Assembly: GCF_025024155.1 (NCBI RefSeq)
Contig: NW_026251717.1
Coordinates: forward strand, 248,001-312,000
Length of the DNA: 64,000 nucleotides
Direction of reading: 5' to 3'
DNA from: Gamsiella multidivaricata
Lineage: Eukaryota > Mortierellomycota > Mortierellomycetes > Mortierellales > Mortierellaceae
The translations under genes were made by a program, and so were the position numbers. The first letter of the stretch is position 1, and every line of letters begins with the position of its first letter. Below the pieces are notes generated by a model, which was given only the letters and a program-made list of their open reading frames with translations, was not told the DNA's origin and searched no databases. Below are positions 23,815 through 39,011 of the stretch, in pieces.

Positions 23815-25372
23815 GTTATTTACGGGTTTTAGTCAGGGGATATAGACAAAATCCTTGTTTTGCGCCCGAATGGATAGAAGAATTGGGGTGCACGACTCAC
23901 ATGTTGGATGCTGCCACGAGAGAGAGATTGCTCGCAGTTCACATGCACACACATAACTGGTGACCATCATCCAACATCCACCTACCTGCAAGCGACGCAA
24001 TACCCCTCGGAACCGTCATAATTGTCTCGTGGACATCTACAGTACGGCTGTATCATTATCAATGGAAATTTCCAAAATTCTTCTTTTTGTACACTCTGTG
24101 CTCACAGAAAACATTCTTCCGTGTTTGGGCAAGAGACCAAAAAAATTAAACTCCGCGAGATACACGACGCATCTCTTTTCACACGCCTTCCTCTCCACAG
24201 CACAAACATGAAATGTAAATTTATGCGCTACATGCCAATCCAGATATGTGAGCCCCCTTCGCCCTCTATCTCTGAGATCGACTTTGCTTAATCGATACAG
24301 CGCCAGAAAAACAAAAAAAAAATGAGGGCAAAGTGGCATGTCTCACAAACAATCGTATTGTTTTCTTCTGTATTTGCACATGCCTGTGGTGCTTGCTTGG
24401 CATATCACTTTATTCGCCCTGACTGAGTGTTCTTTTGCGATGCGTTTGTCGTGTGTAGTGCTGATACCTTCTCTGTCTTTTTTTGGTCAACGAAGAGACA
24501 GTAAAACTTTCCATGGTCGGCTGGTTTTACAAGGCAGCATTGTTTATGTATCGCCATGGGGAACATACTCAGGTGGCAACGTTACGATGGTTAAAAACAA
24601 AACCAATAAGAGAAAAAGAGCGATAGAAAGAGAGAGGGAGGGAGTGATGGAAGAAGAGGGGAAGGGGAGGACGTTGGAGAGAATGGCTGATAGATTCATA
24701 GTATACCAGGCACCAAAAAGTTACCGAAAAGTAGATGGAGATGCGGTGTGGGTGAATAGACTACGCGGAGTCCATCACTTTTCGCCCTCCACAACGTACA
24801 GTACATGTACACTTTAATCGATATATTAAGGTTCGCTGAATAAACGACATCTTTCGGTAGTCTGCTTGCAGTTTAGTATCTTTCTATCCCCCACATACTG
24901 CACGCAGTCCAATCAATGCAATGCGCAGACACTATAGGAAAATACAGAATGACAAACCAAGATTAGCCTCTCAGCAAATTCGATCTTCAGTCTTTTAAGT
25001 TCATTTACAACCCTTTCAACACGGCCCATGCGATACACGTGATGCACTCTACACCTTCCTCCTCCTCGAGCCCCTTCTGGCGTTAGTCTATGGGCGAAAA
25101 TCTGCGTCAACAACATATCAACTGTTTGTGTCCAAAAATGAAAGAGGAGATGTAGGCCAAGTGGCATTTTATTTTTTTTGTGTCCAAAAAGTATAGGCAG
25201 AACGATTTAGAGGACAATTGTACACTGAGATGCACTCCATGATTGGTTTTCTTTTACGCATTACATGCACAGCAAGGCGTTCATGCTGGCGGGCTCCTAG
25301 CCATGTATGCGTGTGTGTATACTTCGGAAGCTATTGGCTTAAAGAAAACTAGGAGAGCAACTTACCTTCACC

Positions 25373-25380
25373 TATATAAG
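25373..25380 (+). promoter_or_regulatory. TATA-like site of DUF3712-type gene copy 2
   Basis: TATATAAG lies 233-240 bases upstream of the ATG at 25613, at nearly the same spacing as the TATA box of copy 1, although the surrounding sequence has diverged. Confidence 0.35.
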
Positions 25381-25411
25381 GCCATAGTATCCGCCCACAC
25401 CTACCTGGTTG

Positions 25412-28400
25412 TTTCGCTCCGTCGACTGAACCTCCTCCTTTGGTGTCCATCTAGCCCTAGTCCGCCCCTTCTCCCATCCTATCCAAATCCACGTCCGGCT
25501 CCGCCCTCCTTCCAGACGTTCACCTTCCCCCTCACACCTCTCCTCCACGACTTGACACGTTTCCTTCCGCCACCGCCTACCCTTGCACCACTAACGCCTC
25601 CCACCATAAGAAATGGCCTTCGACATCCGCGACGAAGACGAGCCTCATGATGAGTTCGACGAGTATGAGGAAGTGAAGCAGCCGGAACGTCCAAAGTTCT
25701 ATCGCCGCAAAAAGTTCTGGATGTTCTGCATCCCCAACGCGATCATTGCGCTCATCATTGCCGTGGTGCTGGCGCTCTATGTGATTATGCCCAAGATTGC
25801 ACAGGGTCTCATGAACAAGGCCACCATCAACTTTTCGCAGCTTGTAAGTCCATTGCCTGCTCCTACTGTCTTTCTGTCTGTTTCTATCCAATTCAATATA
25901 CTTTTCTGCGCCTCTCGGCACTTTTCTGCGCTTCCCACCATATACCCCCACACATCTCTGCTTCATCTTTCACACCGCGAAAAAAACACACATGTAGTAC
26001 ATACGCTCCTGTGTGCACTGCTAGGTCGTACGCGGCTGTTGGCTGAAACGTATCTGACGCATCCAACGCATCCAACGCATTTAACGCATCTAACGCATTT
26101 AATACATCTGTGCCTGCATGTACCGTGCATGCCATGAATCTGCTCTGTAACTCTACAGGACATCACCGACCCCTCGCCCACATCCATGAACGTGGTGATG
26201 CAGGGCGAGATGCGCAACACCGGACCCTTCCATGCCGACATCAGCTTCCCTGGGACTGTCACTGTCTCCTGGAACGGCATTGTGCTCGGCACTACCGAGA
26301 TCCCTGGCACCAGCACTGCTTCGTACGTATCTGTGCAATACCAGCTGTGTATCTGCTGAATGATTTGCGGGCCGATGATGCTCTCGGTCTGCTCGCTGTA
26401 TCTCACCCTGTATTCTCTCTATCTCTCTATCCCTCGTTATCTCGCTATCTCGCTACCTTGCTGCTTTGCTATCTCGCTCCCGGCTTCTCCACTCGTCCCT
26501 CCCGACAGTGGCGGTCATGGCGACTTGAACCTGCAGAGCAGTGTCACCATCACTAACTCGAGCGGCTTCGCAGAGTTCTCGAGCTACATGCTCAATGCCG
26601 AGTCCTTTGTCTGGCACCTCGAGGGTAAGCTGAACGTCAAGGCTCTCGGCCACACCGTCAAGGACCTCGACCTGAACAAGGACATCACTGTGAAAGGTAA
26701 GCACCCGTATGGACATGCATCCGAGCAGCTACTCGAGCATGCACTCAAGCATGCACTCGAGCATGCATCCGAGCTGCTATCTGTGCACTCTGTTATTGTC
26801 TCTTCACGCAGACGTGCATGTTCTTGACATCTGCCACGATGCCTAACCCTCAATTGTCTGCACCTCCTTTTGACCTCCCCAGCGTTCAACGGTCTGCCCG
26901 GTACAACTATCCAAAAGTTCTCCCTCCCCGGCGACGACCCCTCCGGCAACGGCATCATCATCGAGATCGACACCCTCGTCACCAACCCCTCCGCCATCCA
27001 GATGTACATGGGCAGCTTGACCTTGGCCATCTCGTATAAGAACACGGTCATGGGATATGTCACTGCCAACAACCTGACCATGGCCCGCGGCCCGCAGACG
27101 CTGAGCATGAAGGGCGTGCTGATCCCCCAGGCCACGGTCGAGGGTCTCGCAGACACCTCGGAGATGATGTCCCGCTACATCGGCAATGCCGTGACGGACA
27201 CCATTGCCACTGGCTACGAGGTCAAGCCTGACGGCGTCAACTCGGTCGACTGGCTGTCTGCGGCAATCAAGAACCTGAAGCTGACGGTCCCGCTCCAGAG
27301 CCCGACGCCACTGCAGCTGATCAAAGCCCTGAACCTCGGGGCCCTGGGTCTGACCTTCACTCCTCCGACCGCGTACCAACCCGTGACGACCTCGACCGGT
27401 GTCCTGGCCAACTACACGCTCCCCGACGGCTTTGGGTTCAACATCCAGTTCACTCAGGTCGCCAACGAGCTGGCCCTCAGCCGCAACAACATCACCATTG
27501 CCAACCTCAACTCGTCCTACAACCCCTCGACCTCGAACATGGCTGCGGGCACCCTCAACTTTAACCTGCTGGCCACTCCTCTGCTCGTCCCCGAGGACGC
27601 CCACCAGGCCTTTCAGGAGTTCAACCGCGACCTGACTGTCGGCGCCAATCTGCCGTTCAATGTCGTGGGCAAGGCCTCGGTCTTTGCCAACACCTCCATC
27701 GGTGTCGTCAACCTCGTCAACATCCCGCTCAACGCCACGACCGAGCTTAGCGGTCTGCAGAGCCTTGCCAATCCTGCACCGACCATCACGGCCCTCCAGG
27801 TGGTGTCCGGCACCGCCACGGACCTGACCATGGCCATCACCGTCGTGATCGTGAACCCGTCGTCGATCTCGCTGAATGCGGGTGACATTGTGCTTGACCT
27901 GATGTACAAGGGTGTCCGTCTCGGAACAGTGACCATGCCAAACCTGGCTATTGTCCCCGGCGCCAACACTGTCGAGGCCTCGTCCACGATCAATCCCGCA
28001 GCCTCACCCGAGGGCATGGAGCTGCTGACCCTGTACACCAGCGGCGCCGGTGCCGAGGTCAGCATTGCAGGCACCCCCACCAGCACCACTGTCGATTCGC
28101 TGACCCTGGCCTTTGGCGCACTCAACATCGGCACACAGATGCCTGGGCTGCAGTCCAAGTTGCTGGCAGGAGCCTCGCTGGTTGTGCTCGACACCACCCT
28201 CGCCAACGGCATCGCCCAGACCGTGGTCACGGTCAACAACCCGTTCGTCCCAGCCATGAGCATCCTGTCCATCGACTCCAAGATCACCTACAACGGCGCC
28301 TCGCTCGGCACCGTGGTGTCAACCTTCAGCTCGCCCCCCGTCATCCCCGGCACTGGTCAGGGCACCATCACTGCCAGCCTCGCCATGAACACCGACCCAC

Positions 28401-31041
28401 ACGACCTCGTCACCCTGATCCGCGCCCAGGCCGTCAAGAACGGCATCAACACCGACGCCTTTGACGGCCTGCTCTCGCTCCAGCAGGGCGGCAACCCTCC
28501 CGCCAGCCTCTTCGACGGCTTCAACGTCGCCGACTTCACCATCAAGGCCATGGCCGGCCTCAGCGTCGACATCGAGATGACCACCACCGTCAAGCTGGGC
28601 GACTACCAGGTCACGATCCCCTACACCCAGACAGGCGTCCCCACCGCCACGGACCAGACCATCCTCAAGCTCATCCCCATCGTCGGCACCCCCATCGCCC
28701 AGCTCCTCGTCGAGCGCTCCGTCCTCGGCTTTGACTCTATCAAGATCCTCAACCCCACCGACACCAACTTCCAGACCGACATTATCGGTGCCATCACCGA
28801 CACTGGCCCACTGGATGCCCAGATCCAGTTCCCCAACCCCGTCACCATCTCGTTTGACGGCAAGCCAATTGGAACAATGATGATGCCGACGGTGGACGCG
28901 GTCGCCAACAAGGGTGCGCCACTGAACCTGGCTGCCGTGCCCTTCATCATCACCGACCTCGCAGCCTTCACAGACTTCAATGTCTATGCGCTCAACAACG
29001 AGAAGTTCGACTGGACGATCTCGACCGAGGGCCTGGTTGTCAATGCCATGGGCACCTCGCTCCCCGGCGTGACCATGACCAAGAAGGTGACGCTCGACGG
29101 CTTCAACAAGCTGCAGGGCCTGGAGCTGTCGAGCTACATCATCAACACCATCGACGCCGACGGTCTGCACATGGTCATCAGCGCCTCGCTCGCCAACCCC
29201 TCGACCATCGGCCTGACCATCCCGGTCTCGAACTTCGACACTGGCTTCCACGGCAAGGTGCTCGGACCAGCTGTGGCCGAGGGCCTGACGCTGCTCCCGC
29301 ACGGCAACTCGAGCTTTGCACTGAAGGCGACCATCTCGTCAGCCAACGGTGACCTGAGGCCATACCTGGCTGCCATCTTCCAGAACGCGCTCGGCGGTAC
29401 TGCGACACCGCTCGATGCTACCGGAACGGGCGCACCCGGCCTCTCATGGCTGGATGCGGCAATCAAGTCGCTGGTGCTGCATACCAGCCTCCCACCTCTG
29501 ACGGAGCCGCCAATCGAGTCGGTGGCCATCGACGCCATGTCCATGGACTTTTCCTGCGACTCGTGCGTGTGGTCTCCGACCGCCATCTCGACCATCACGG
29601 CCAAGACGAACCTCCCCTTCGCAAACGGTGCGCCGATTGTCCAGCTCAGCCAGAACGTCGAGATCCTGGACAAGGATGGTCAAGTGGTCGGAGTCCTCAG
29701 CACTCCCTATGCTCCAGCCACCACATCCGGCAACACGGTGACATCCACGGCCCCTTCTGCGCCACTGGTTGTTGCTGATGGTTCGCACGAGATCTACTCT
29801 GCCTTCATCGGAGACCTCAACATGGCCACGACCTATGAGCTTGGGCTTCGCGGAACAGCCGACTCGATCCTGGATCTCGGCGCACTTGGTCAGGTCGAAG
29901 TCAAGGGCATCAAGTTGGACGTCAAGACATCGATGGCTGGCCTCCAAGGACTGCAGAAGATCGAATATGTTACCAATCTGGGCTACGACTTTATTGGGGG
30001 TATCACCTCCACGCTCCTGGTTAACATTGTCAATCCCAGCAAGCTGACCCTCAATATTGGAGATTTGACTTTGAAGATGGGCAAAGACACCACAGATGCA
30101 GGCTTTGCTGGCTACTCGCAAATCACCGACTTGATATTGGTCCCTGGAGACAATCTGATCCAGGCTGTGGCCGCTATCGATAATACATTACCTGGTGGAT
30201 CTGAACTGGCGACTGAACTCTCCTACCAAAACACGACGGTCACCATGTACGGCTTCCCTGGGGTCAGCAAGAACCCTGCCCTGGCTGCTGGATTGCAAAG
30301 TCTTGTTACTCAGACTGTCATCCCCGCGGGGTTGGAAACGTTCCAGAACGCTCCTCCCTACAGCGCGACCTGGAAGATCAAAGTTCCGCCAACTGCAGTA
30401 AACGATGGCATGATCGAGATCACGACTACCTTCAGCAACCCTTATTTCTCCTTGCCACTCCACATGCTCCTTCCTGTCTCCGATCCAGCTGTGTACACGG
30501 GCACGGATCCCAGCCACATTGAGGTTCCCATGGGCAACGGCGGCACCCCAAACCGAATATTCGATTTCCTGAACAACTTCAAGTTCGATCTGGCTCCCAA
30601 TTCCTCAACCACCATCACGATGCAGCTGCAGTTATCGACGATCGGTATGAACGGAACACCTAGGAGCTACGTGGAGGGGGTGGTTGAGCAATCCAAATCC
30701 GGAACCGTTCCGATCTACGTGATGCTTTTACCTGAATGTACCCTGGGCAAAGACCCCCGTAAGTTCCAAGGCTACTGGGCTTCGGACACTATCTACCCTG
30801 ACCTCACCTTCTTGACGCTTGAGACCGGACCGGACTTTGCGCTGATTCTTGACTGGTTCGATAAGAAGTACCCACCAATGCCTTTGATCGCAACCAACCC
30901 AGTCTCAGGGGTTATTTCGCCAACGGTGTCCCCCAGCGTAGTCTTGCCCACGTCGACCGTTACTGCCCCGACGGACTCCTCCTCGACGACCCCATCTACG
31001 ACTGCGTCAGCAGCACCCAGTTCCGAGCCAACGCCGACAAT

Positions 31042-31079
<38 letters not shown>
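25412..31079 (+). repeat. Duplicated block, copy B
   Basis: Partner of 3244-8905. This copy has every base that copy A lacks, so its gene is intact. Introns also match, including the minisatellite-like ACGCATCCA/ACGCATTTA words in intron 1 and GAGCATGCA words in intron 3. Confidence 0.9.
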
Positions 31080-31080
<1 letters not shown>

Positions 31081-31123
31081 TGGCACCCCAAGCCCGGTGA
31101 CGAACCCAACACCTGCGCCATGA
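25613..31123 (+). CDS. Large DUF3712/LEA-like single-pass membrane protein, copy 2 (intact)
   Basis: Four exons, all with GT-AG introns and consistent phases: 25613-25843, 26159-26322, 26509-26696, 26883-31123; 1607 aa. The N-terminus is a short acidic tail (residues 1-30, DEDEPHDEFDEYEE), a basic YRRKK stop and one membrane helix at about 36-58 (ALIIAVVLALYVIM). The type II topology puts the remaining ~1550 residues outside or in a lumen. That part is built from repeated beta-rich modules of the DUF3712/LEA-2 type (motifs such as MRNTGPFHADISFPGTV, NPSTIGLTIPVSNFDTGF, NPSSISLNAGDIVLDL), with many N-x-S/T sites. The C-terminus is a Ser/Thr/Pro-rich tail with a poly-Thr run encoded by ACAACG-type repeats. 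Related fungal proteins are of unknown function; a vacuolar or cell-surface role is only inference. The start has a good context (aagaaATGG). Confidence 0.85.
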
Positions 31124-31663
31124 TCTGGAACTAGGACATCTTTTTAATATAACCCCGCAGTTATCATCGCCATCATCAGCTACTCTAATTACGCGCAATG
31201 TTAATCCAGCATTGGATAATTATTTTCAATGCCATAATACCAATATAAAGACTTGATTTTTCCTGCTTGAAGGTAATGTGCTGCTAAGATGCTTGCTGGA
31301 CTGGCGAGAGGACTACTGTGTAACTCGCCCCATGAAGGAAAGGAATGAAGCAAAGTTGGCGCAGTGGGACGGGTCTCCGGAGATTGGTCTGTGCGCAGGG
31401 CTCCCACCTGTCGGTGATCCATGGCCATCAATCCGTCTATCCCCTTCCCCCTCTCTTCACCGCTGTGCTATAAGCATCACTAAGAAGATGGTGTCCATTG
31501 CTTACAAAGCGGCTCAAACGATGCTGTATCATGGCGTGATTCCTAGAAGGAGGAACACGGTGCCCAATGGACTGAGCCGGAAGAGGCCTGGAACTAACCT
31601 GCAGATCATCTTTCATCTTTCATCTCTCATCCCTCATCCCTTTCGTCACTACATGTTGTCACA
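31124..31663. other. Intergenic: 3' end of DUF3712-type gene, promoter of F-box gene
   Basis: The first part is AT-rich 3' flank. The last ~60 bases before 31664 are runs of CATCTTTCATCTCTCATCCC, a pyrimidine-rich leader. No other gene is supported. Confidence 0.6.
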
Positions 31664-33871
31664 ATGAGCACTCGTCCTCCAACAACCCACGCTCTCGAGA
31701 TCAACGAGATCCTCTTCCTGGTCGGTAATTTTATACAACAGGCTGACCTCAAATCCTGCTCGCTCGTTAGCCGGCGATGGCACCTCATCTTTGCCTCGCA
31801 CTACTGGTGGACGATCCTCATGGATTTCTCAGCCCTGCACGAACGCAAGTTTTCCACATACGAGAATATCAAACTCGGACGACTCGAACAGCTGCACTAT
31901 GAGGAGTCAAAGCAGCCGTCCCTGCATATTGACTATGCAAAGGAGGGGAGGCGCATGGACAAGGAGTTCTATCGCGCCCTTTGCGATGCCGCTCTGAGGC
32001 GCGCGCAAAAGGTGGATTGCGTGTTGTCCAAGGAGATCGCGATGGAGTCCTTTTTGGGTCTGATGCTGCTCGCAGGCAGGCGCTACGATCTCAGAAGACT
32101 GATCTTTGTGAAGCATTATGATGTCGCGAATATGGAACAGCACCTGATTCAGGTCCCTTCTTCGGCTCTTCCGGATGGTACCCCTGCGAACGACACCGAA
32201 GAATTCCTGTCACTCGGGCCGACGACCCAGGAAGCGGTGGATCTCGCCGTTAGGATCATTGAGCAGAACCGGGATTTGGAGGTGCTGCGGTTCGGCGAAT
32301 TCTTGCCAGAGTTGGTATGTCGGTGGACCAGGACGGAGTTGCGGATGGATCATCTTATCAACGCAGCATTGGCAGGACGTTCCATTCGCCCGCAGCATCC
32401 CAACATGGACTCGACACTCTCCTCGCTGCATCAGTCCTCGATATATCAACAACGGTGGCCAAAATTGACGAATGTGCACCTGCAGGACTGTACGCTCCAC
32501 GGAGATTTTCTTCGGATCTTGTTACTCAATGCCCCAGTACTCGAACGGCTATGGGTGCAAAACATCGTCTGCGATACGAGACTCGTTACAGTTCTCCCTT
32601 TGTCGCTTGAGTATCATTACGACTCATCATCCGGCTTGTCGATCATTGGAGTGAATGTTGGCCTGAAACTCAAAACACTCGGTATCTGCAGCGTCATCGG
32701 CCTCCCTCTCAGTTATCAACTACAAATCGCAAAGCAGTTCCCGAACCTCGAATCGCTGACCTTGACTCTAGTCCGGACCTGCGATATCACACTGAACCAT
32801 CTGGCATCATCAGCGTCCTCGCCCCCTCCGAGCACTTCCTCATCTTTCGGTGCTACAAATATTAATGGTACTGGCGAGCCTACGATCGCGTTCCAACCTC
32901 TGCATAAACTGAACCTGATCTTCCCTCAAGTGGCATCAAACAACAACGGCGACCCTACGGCTCCATCAACTTACAGGATCGCGCACATCCTTGCCTCGCT
33001 CCCATCAACACAGCTGCATGATCTTTCCATCTATGCCTCAGAGTTTCAACTGGGCGATTTCACAAAGCTGCTACGATTACACGCGCAATGGCTGCAGAAC
33101 ATCGAGATCGAGAACTCTACAGGGGTCTCGGGGATGGAAATCCTCAGTCTGTTACAAGTTTGTCCGTCGCTACGGAAGCTGCACGCGCCCAGTGTTCAGA
33201 TCGAGTACTTTAAAACTCCGTATGATCTGCAACAGGAATGGGTCTGCGGCGCGACGTTACAGAGTCTGACCATATCAGTAGAGTGTTCATCAACGGTAGA
33301 GAAATCCATCGTTGCGGCCATTGACGCCTGGTCATCCGGTGCTTCTTACGCCTGCGTCCATTTCTCCTCTCATGGCGATAATGCTCACAACATCCATTCG
33401 GAGCCGCCATGTCTGATCCGCCAATTCCAGTTCCTAGACAAGCTCGCGACGCTCACGCGCCTGCAGAATTTAAATCTGGTCTGCTCAAAGGAAGGAACTT
33501 GTCTGGAACTTTCGCTAAAGACAGGATTAGGACGTCTAGCACCGTTAAAGCAGCTTCAGGTGCTGGATGTCCGGACAAGGGAAGAACGAGATGCGGTTGC
33601 GGCCGCCGTCGCACAGACAGCTTCGCATGGACAGCGTCAACGGACAGCAGCGTGGCTTTGTCGCGAAGGTATGTTCGAGTCTCGGATCTGTCGTAAGTTG
33701 ACAGACATCGAGGCCATTTGGATGGCGAGGGAGTGGCCAGAGCTGAGAAGGGTTCGCGGGCTCGGAAAAGCTGAGTATGAGCAAGGTCGGCCGCAGGAGG
33801 AACAGATAAACCGACCAAGTGTGTTTGGGCCGACTTTGAGGGCATTGCGACCAGATATTGAGACTCGTTAA
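31664..33871 (+). CDS. F-box protein with LRR-like C-terminal region
   Basis: A single exon encodes 735 aa, starting at caATGAGC and ending with TAA at 33869-33871. Residues ~10-52 form an F-box-like helix bundle (EINEILFLVGNFIQQADLKS, then SLVSRRWHLIFASHYWW). F-boxes bind Skp1 and recruit substrates to SCF ubiquitin ligases. The rest contains irregular leucine-rich segments (for example LTNVHLQDCTLHGDFLRIL, LRKLHAPSVQ, LQNLNLVCSKEG), as in the many F-box/LRR-type proteins of Mortierella-like fungi. Substrate unknown. It points toward the histone deacetylase gene, with 334 bases between them. Confidence 0.75.
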   Translation: MSTRPPTTHALEINEILFLVGNFIQQADLKSCSLVSRRWHLIFASHYWWTILMDFSALHERKFSTYENIKLGRLEQLHYEESKQPSLHIDYAKEGRRMDKEFYRALCDAALRRAQKVDCVLSKEIAMESFLGLMLLAGRRYDLRRLIFVKHYDVANMEQHLIQVPSSALPDGTPANDTEEFLSLGPTTQEAVDLAVRIIEQNRDLEVLRFGEFLPELVCRWTRTELRMDHLINAALAGRSIRPQHPNMDSTLSSLHQSSIYQQRWPKLTNVHLQDCTLHGDFLRILLLNAPVLERLWVQNIVCDTRLVTVLPLSLEYHYDSSSGLSIIGVNVGLKLKTLGICSVIGLPLSYQLQIAKQFPNLESLTLTLVRTCDITLNHLASSASSPPPSTSSSFGATNINGTGEPTIAFQPLHKLNLIFPQVASNNNGDPTAPSTYRIAHILASLPSTQLHDLSIYASEFQLGDFTKLLRLHAQWLQNIEIENSTGVSGMEILSLLQVCPSLRKLHAPSVQIEYFKTPYDLQQEWVCGATLQSLTISVECSSTVEKSIVAAIDAWSSGASYACVHFSSHGDNAHNIHSEPPCLIRQFQFLDKLATLTRLQNLNLVCSKEGTCLELSLKTGLGRLAPLKQLQVLDVRTREERDAVAAAVAQTASHGQRQRTAAWLCREGMFESRICRKLTDIEAIWMAREWPELRRVRGLGKAEYEQGRPQEEQINRPSVFGPTLRALRPDIETR

Positions 33872-34205
33872 AGGATGTGCTCGCCTCAGGCCTCATGTAA
33901 AGCGCCAAGCAGACGCGGCCTTTTTATTTTTGCAGAACATCATCATCGGAAGTATTGTCCTTTATTTATTTATTTGCATTTCACTCTTTCAAAACGTTTT
34001 CTTTTATTAGCAATAAGTAAAGCCGAGAAGAAAAAGATAGGAATGATTACAGCTGACGTACAAGAGAATGACAAATGGATAACTGAATGCTGGAATAAAA
34101 AGAACAGGGAAGAGAAGACATATTATGCAGAGGCATTAATGAACTGGCGCACCGAAAAGAAGCCTCGCGGAGAAAATAGTCCAAGCACAATGTCAATTTA
34201 TATGC
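33872..34205. other. Short convergent intergenic region
   Basis: Lies between the 3' ends of the F-box gene (+) and the histone deacetylase gene (-). AT-rich with TTTATTTATTTATTT near 33961; no gene seen. Confidence 0.7.
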
Positions 34206-38136
<3,931 letters not shown>

Positions 38137-39011
38137 GTTTGAGGAAGGAAAGGCGGCAGACGGATCGGCAGTAATGCTGGTGACCTGTGCTGGTACTAGA
38201 AGTATGTATTATCAAAGTATTGGGCAACAAGATTTCGGAAAGGCATGTCAGTAATAGTAAGCGATGACTGCGGCTATGTAGGACGGAAAGAGGCTCTATT
38301 GTTCGCAAATGCAATCGCCCTAGGACAGGTGCGACGCGTGTCATATGGATGGATATATCCAACTTAGAGAGTGATTCTCAGAAGGGGAGAGTGATGTGCA
38401 GTTGCGGAGAAAAGATCGAAAAGAAAACGAGGCCACCATAGCTTCCTCCAGCGCTTGGCAACCGGGCAGCCATCATCCTTCTTCGGTGCAGAGAATACTA
38501 AATGCATTGGCGAAGGGCGCTGAGTCTGTCTGGGACAGAGTGCCATTCGGTGATGACATGGTTGCTGCTGATGGAGATGAGAACCCGTGTTACCGATATT
38601 ATTTATTCTATCAAATGCCACTCGGATGCGGGGAAGGAGGCCAAGATGAAGGAGACGGGATCTAAGGCGAGAATGACCAAAGATGCTAATGTGATAAGGA
38701 GGGATTGTTATTAGAGAGAGAGGAGGGATCTGGAGTTGGCCTGTTTCCATGTCTTTGTTACCACAGGGAATCAAGCTGGGACCACGCCTTGAGGGGCTTG
38801 GAGGCCATGACCTCAAACGAGGACTGAAACTGCACAGCTGGAAGCAGCTATCATACCAACTCCCCTTCCCTCTCGTTTCCTCACACCACATTTCCTCTAC
38901 CCTTCACACTCTTCGTAGACCAATACCGATTCAGGCACCAGCCTCTACAAACTAGCTCTTATTCAGACCACACTAATAAATACATTTACTACACCGGTTT
39001 CAACATTTGGC
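38137..39011. other. Intergenic: hda1 promoter and 3' flank of the ERMARD-like gene
   Basis: Several open frames overlap here on both strands (for example 38891-38364 minus), but none has a motif or splice support. A CT-rich stretch at about 38860-38930 looks like leader or promoter sequence. No gene called. Confidence 0.5.

Larger units (their letters stand above)
21886..25411. other. Accessory intergenic DNA, mostly unassigned
   Basis: About 3.5 kb with no firm gene. It contains a hairpin-type inverted repeat at 22743-22880, a 93-codon minus-strand frame at 23814-23533 (listed), and a 159-codon plus frame at 24338-24817 without motifs. A (GA)n-rich tract lies near 24610-24670. The last part carries the upstream region of DUF3712-type copy 2. 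Confidence 0.5.

Noticed and set aside
24338..24817. 159-codon plus-strand frame
   Set aside because: No recognisable motif, low-complexity EREREG stretch from a GA-rich tract, no promoter or splice support.
38137..38362. Possible upstream coding exon of hda1
   Set aside because: The frame leading into ATG 38136 is closed by TAA about 80 bases upstream, and no upstream ATG with matching phase was found.
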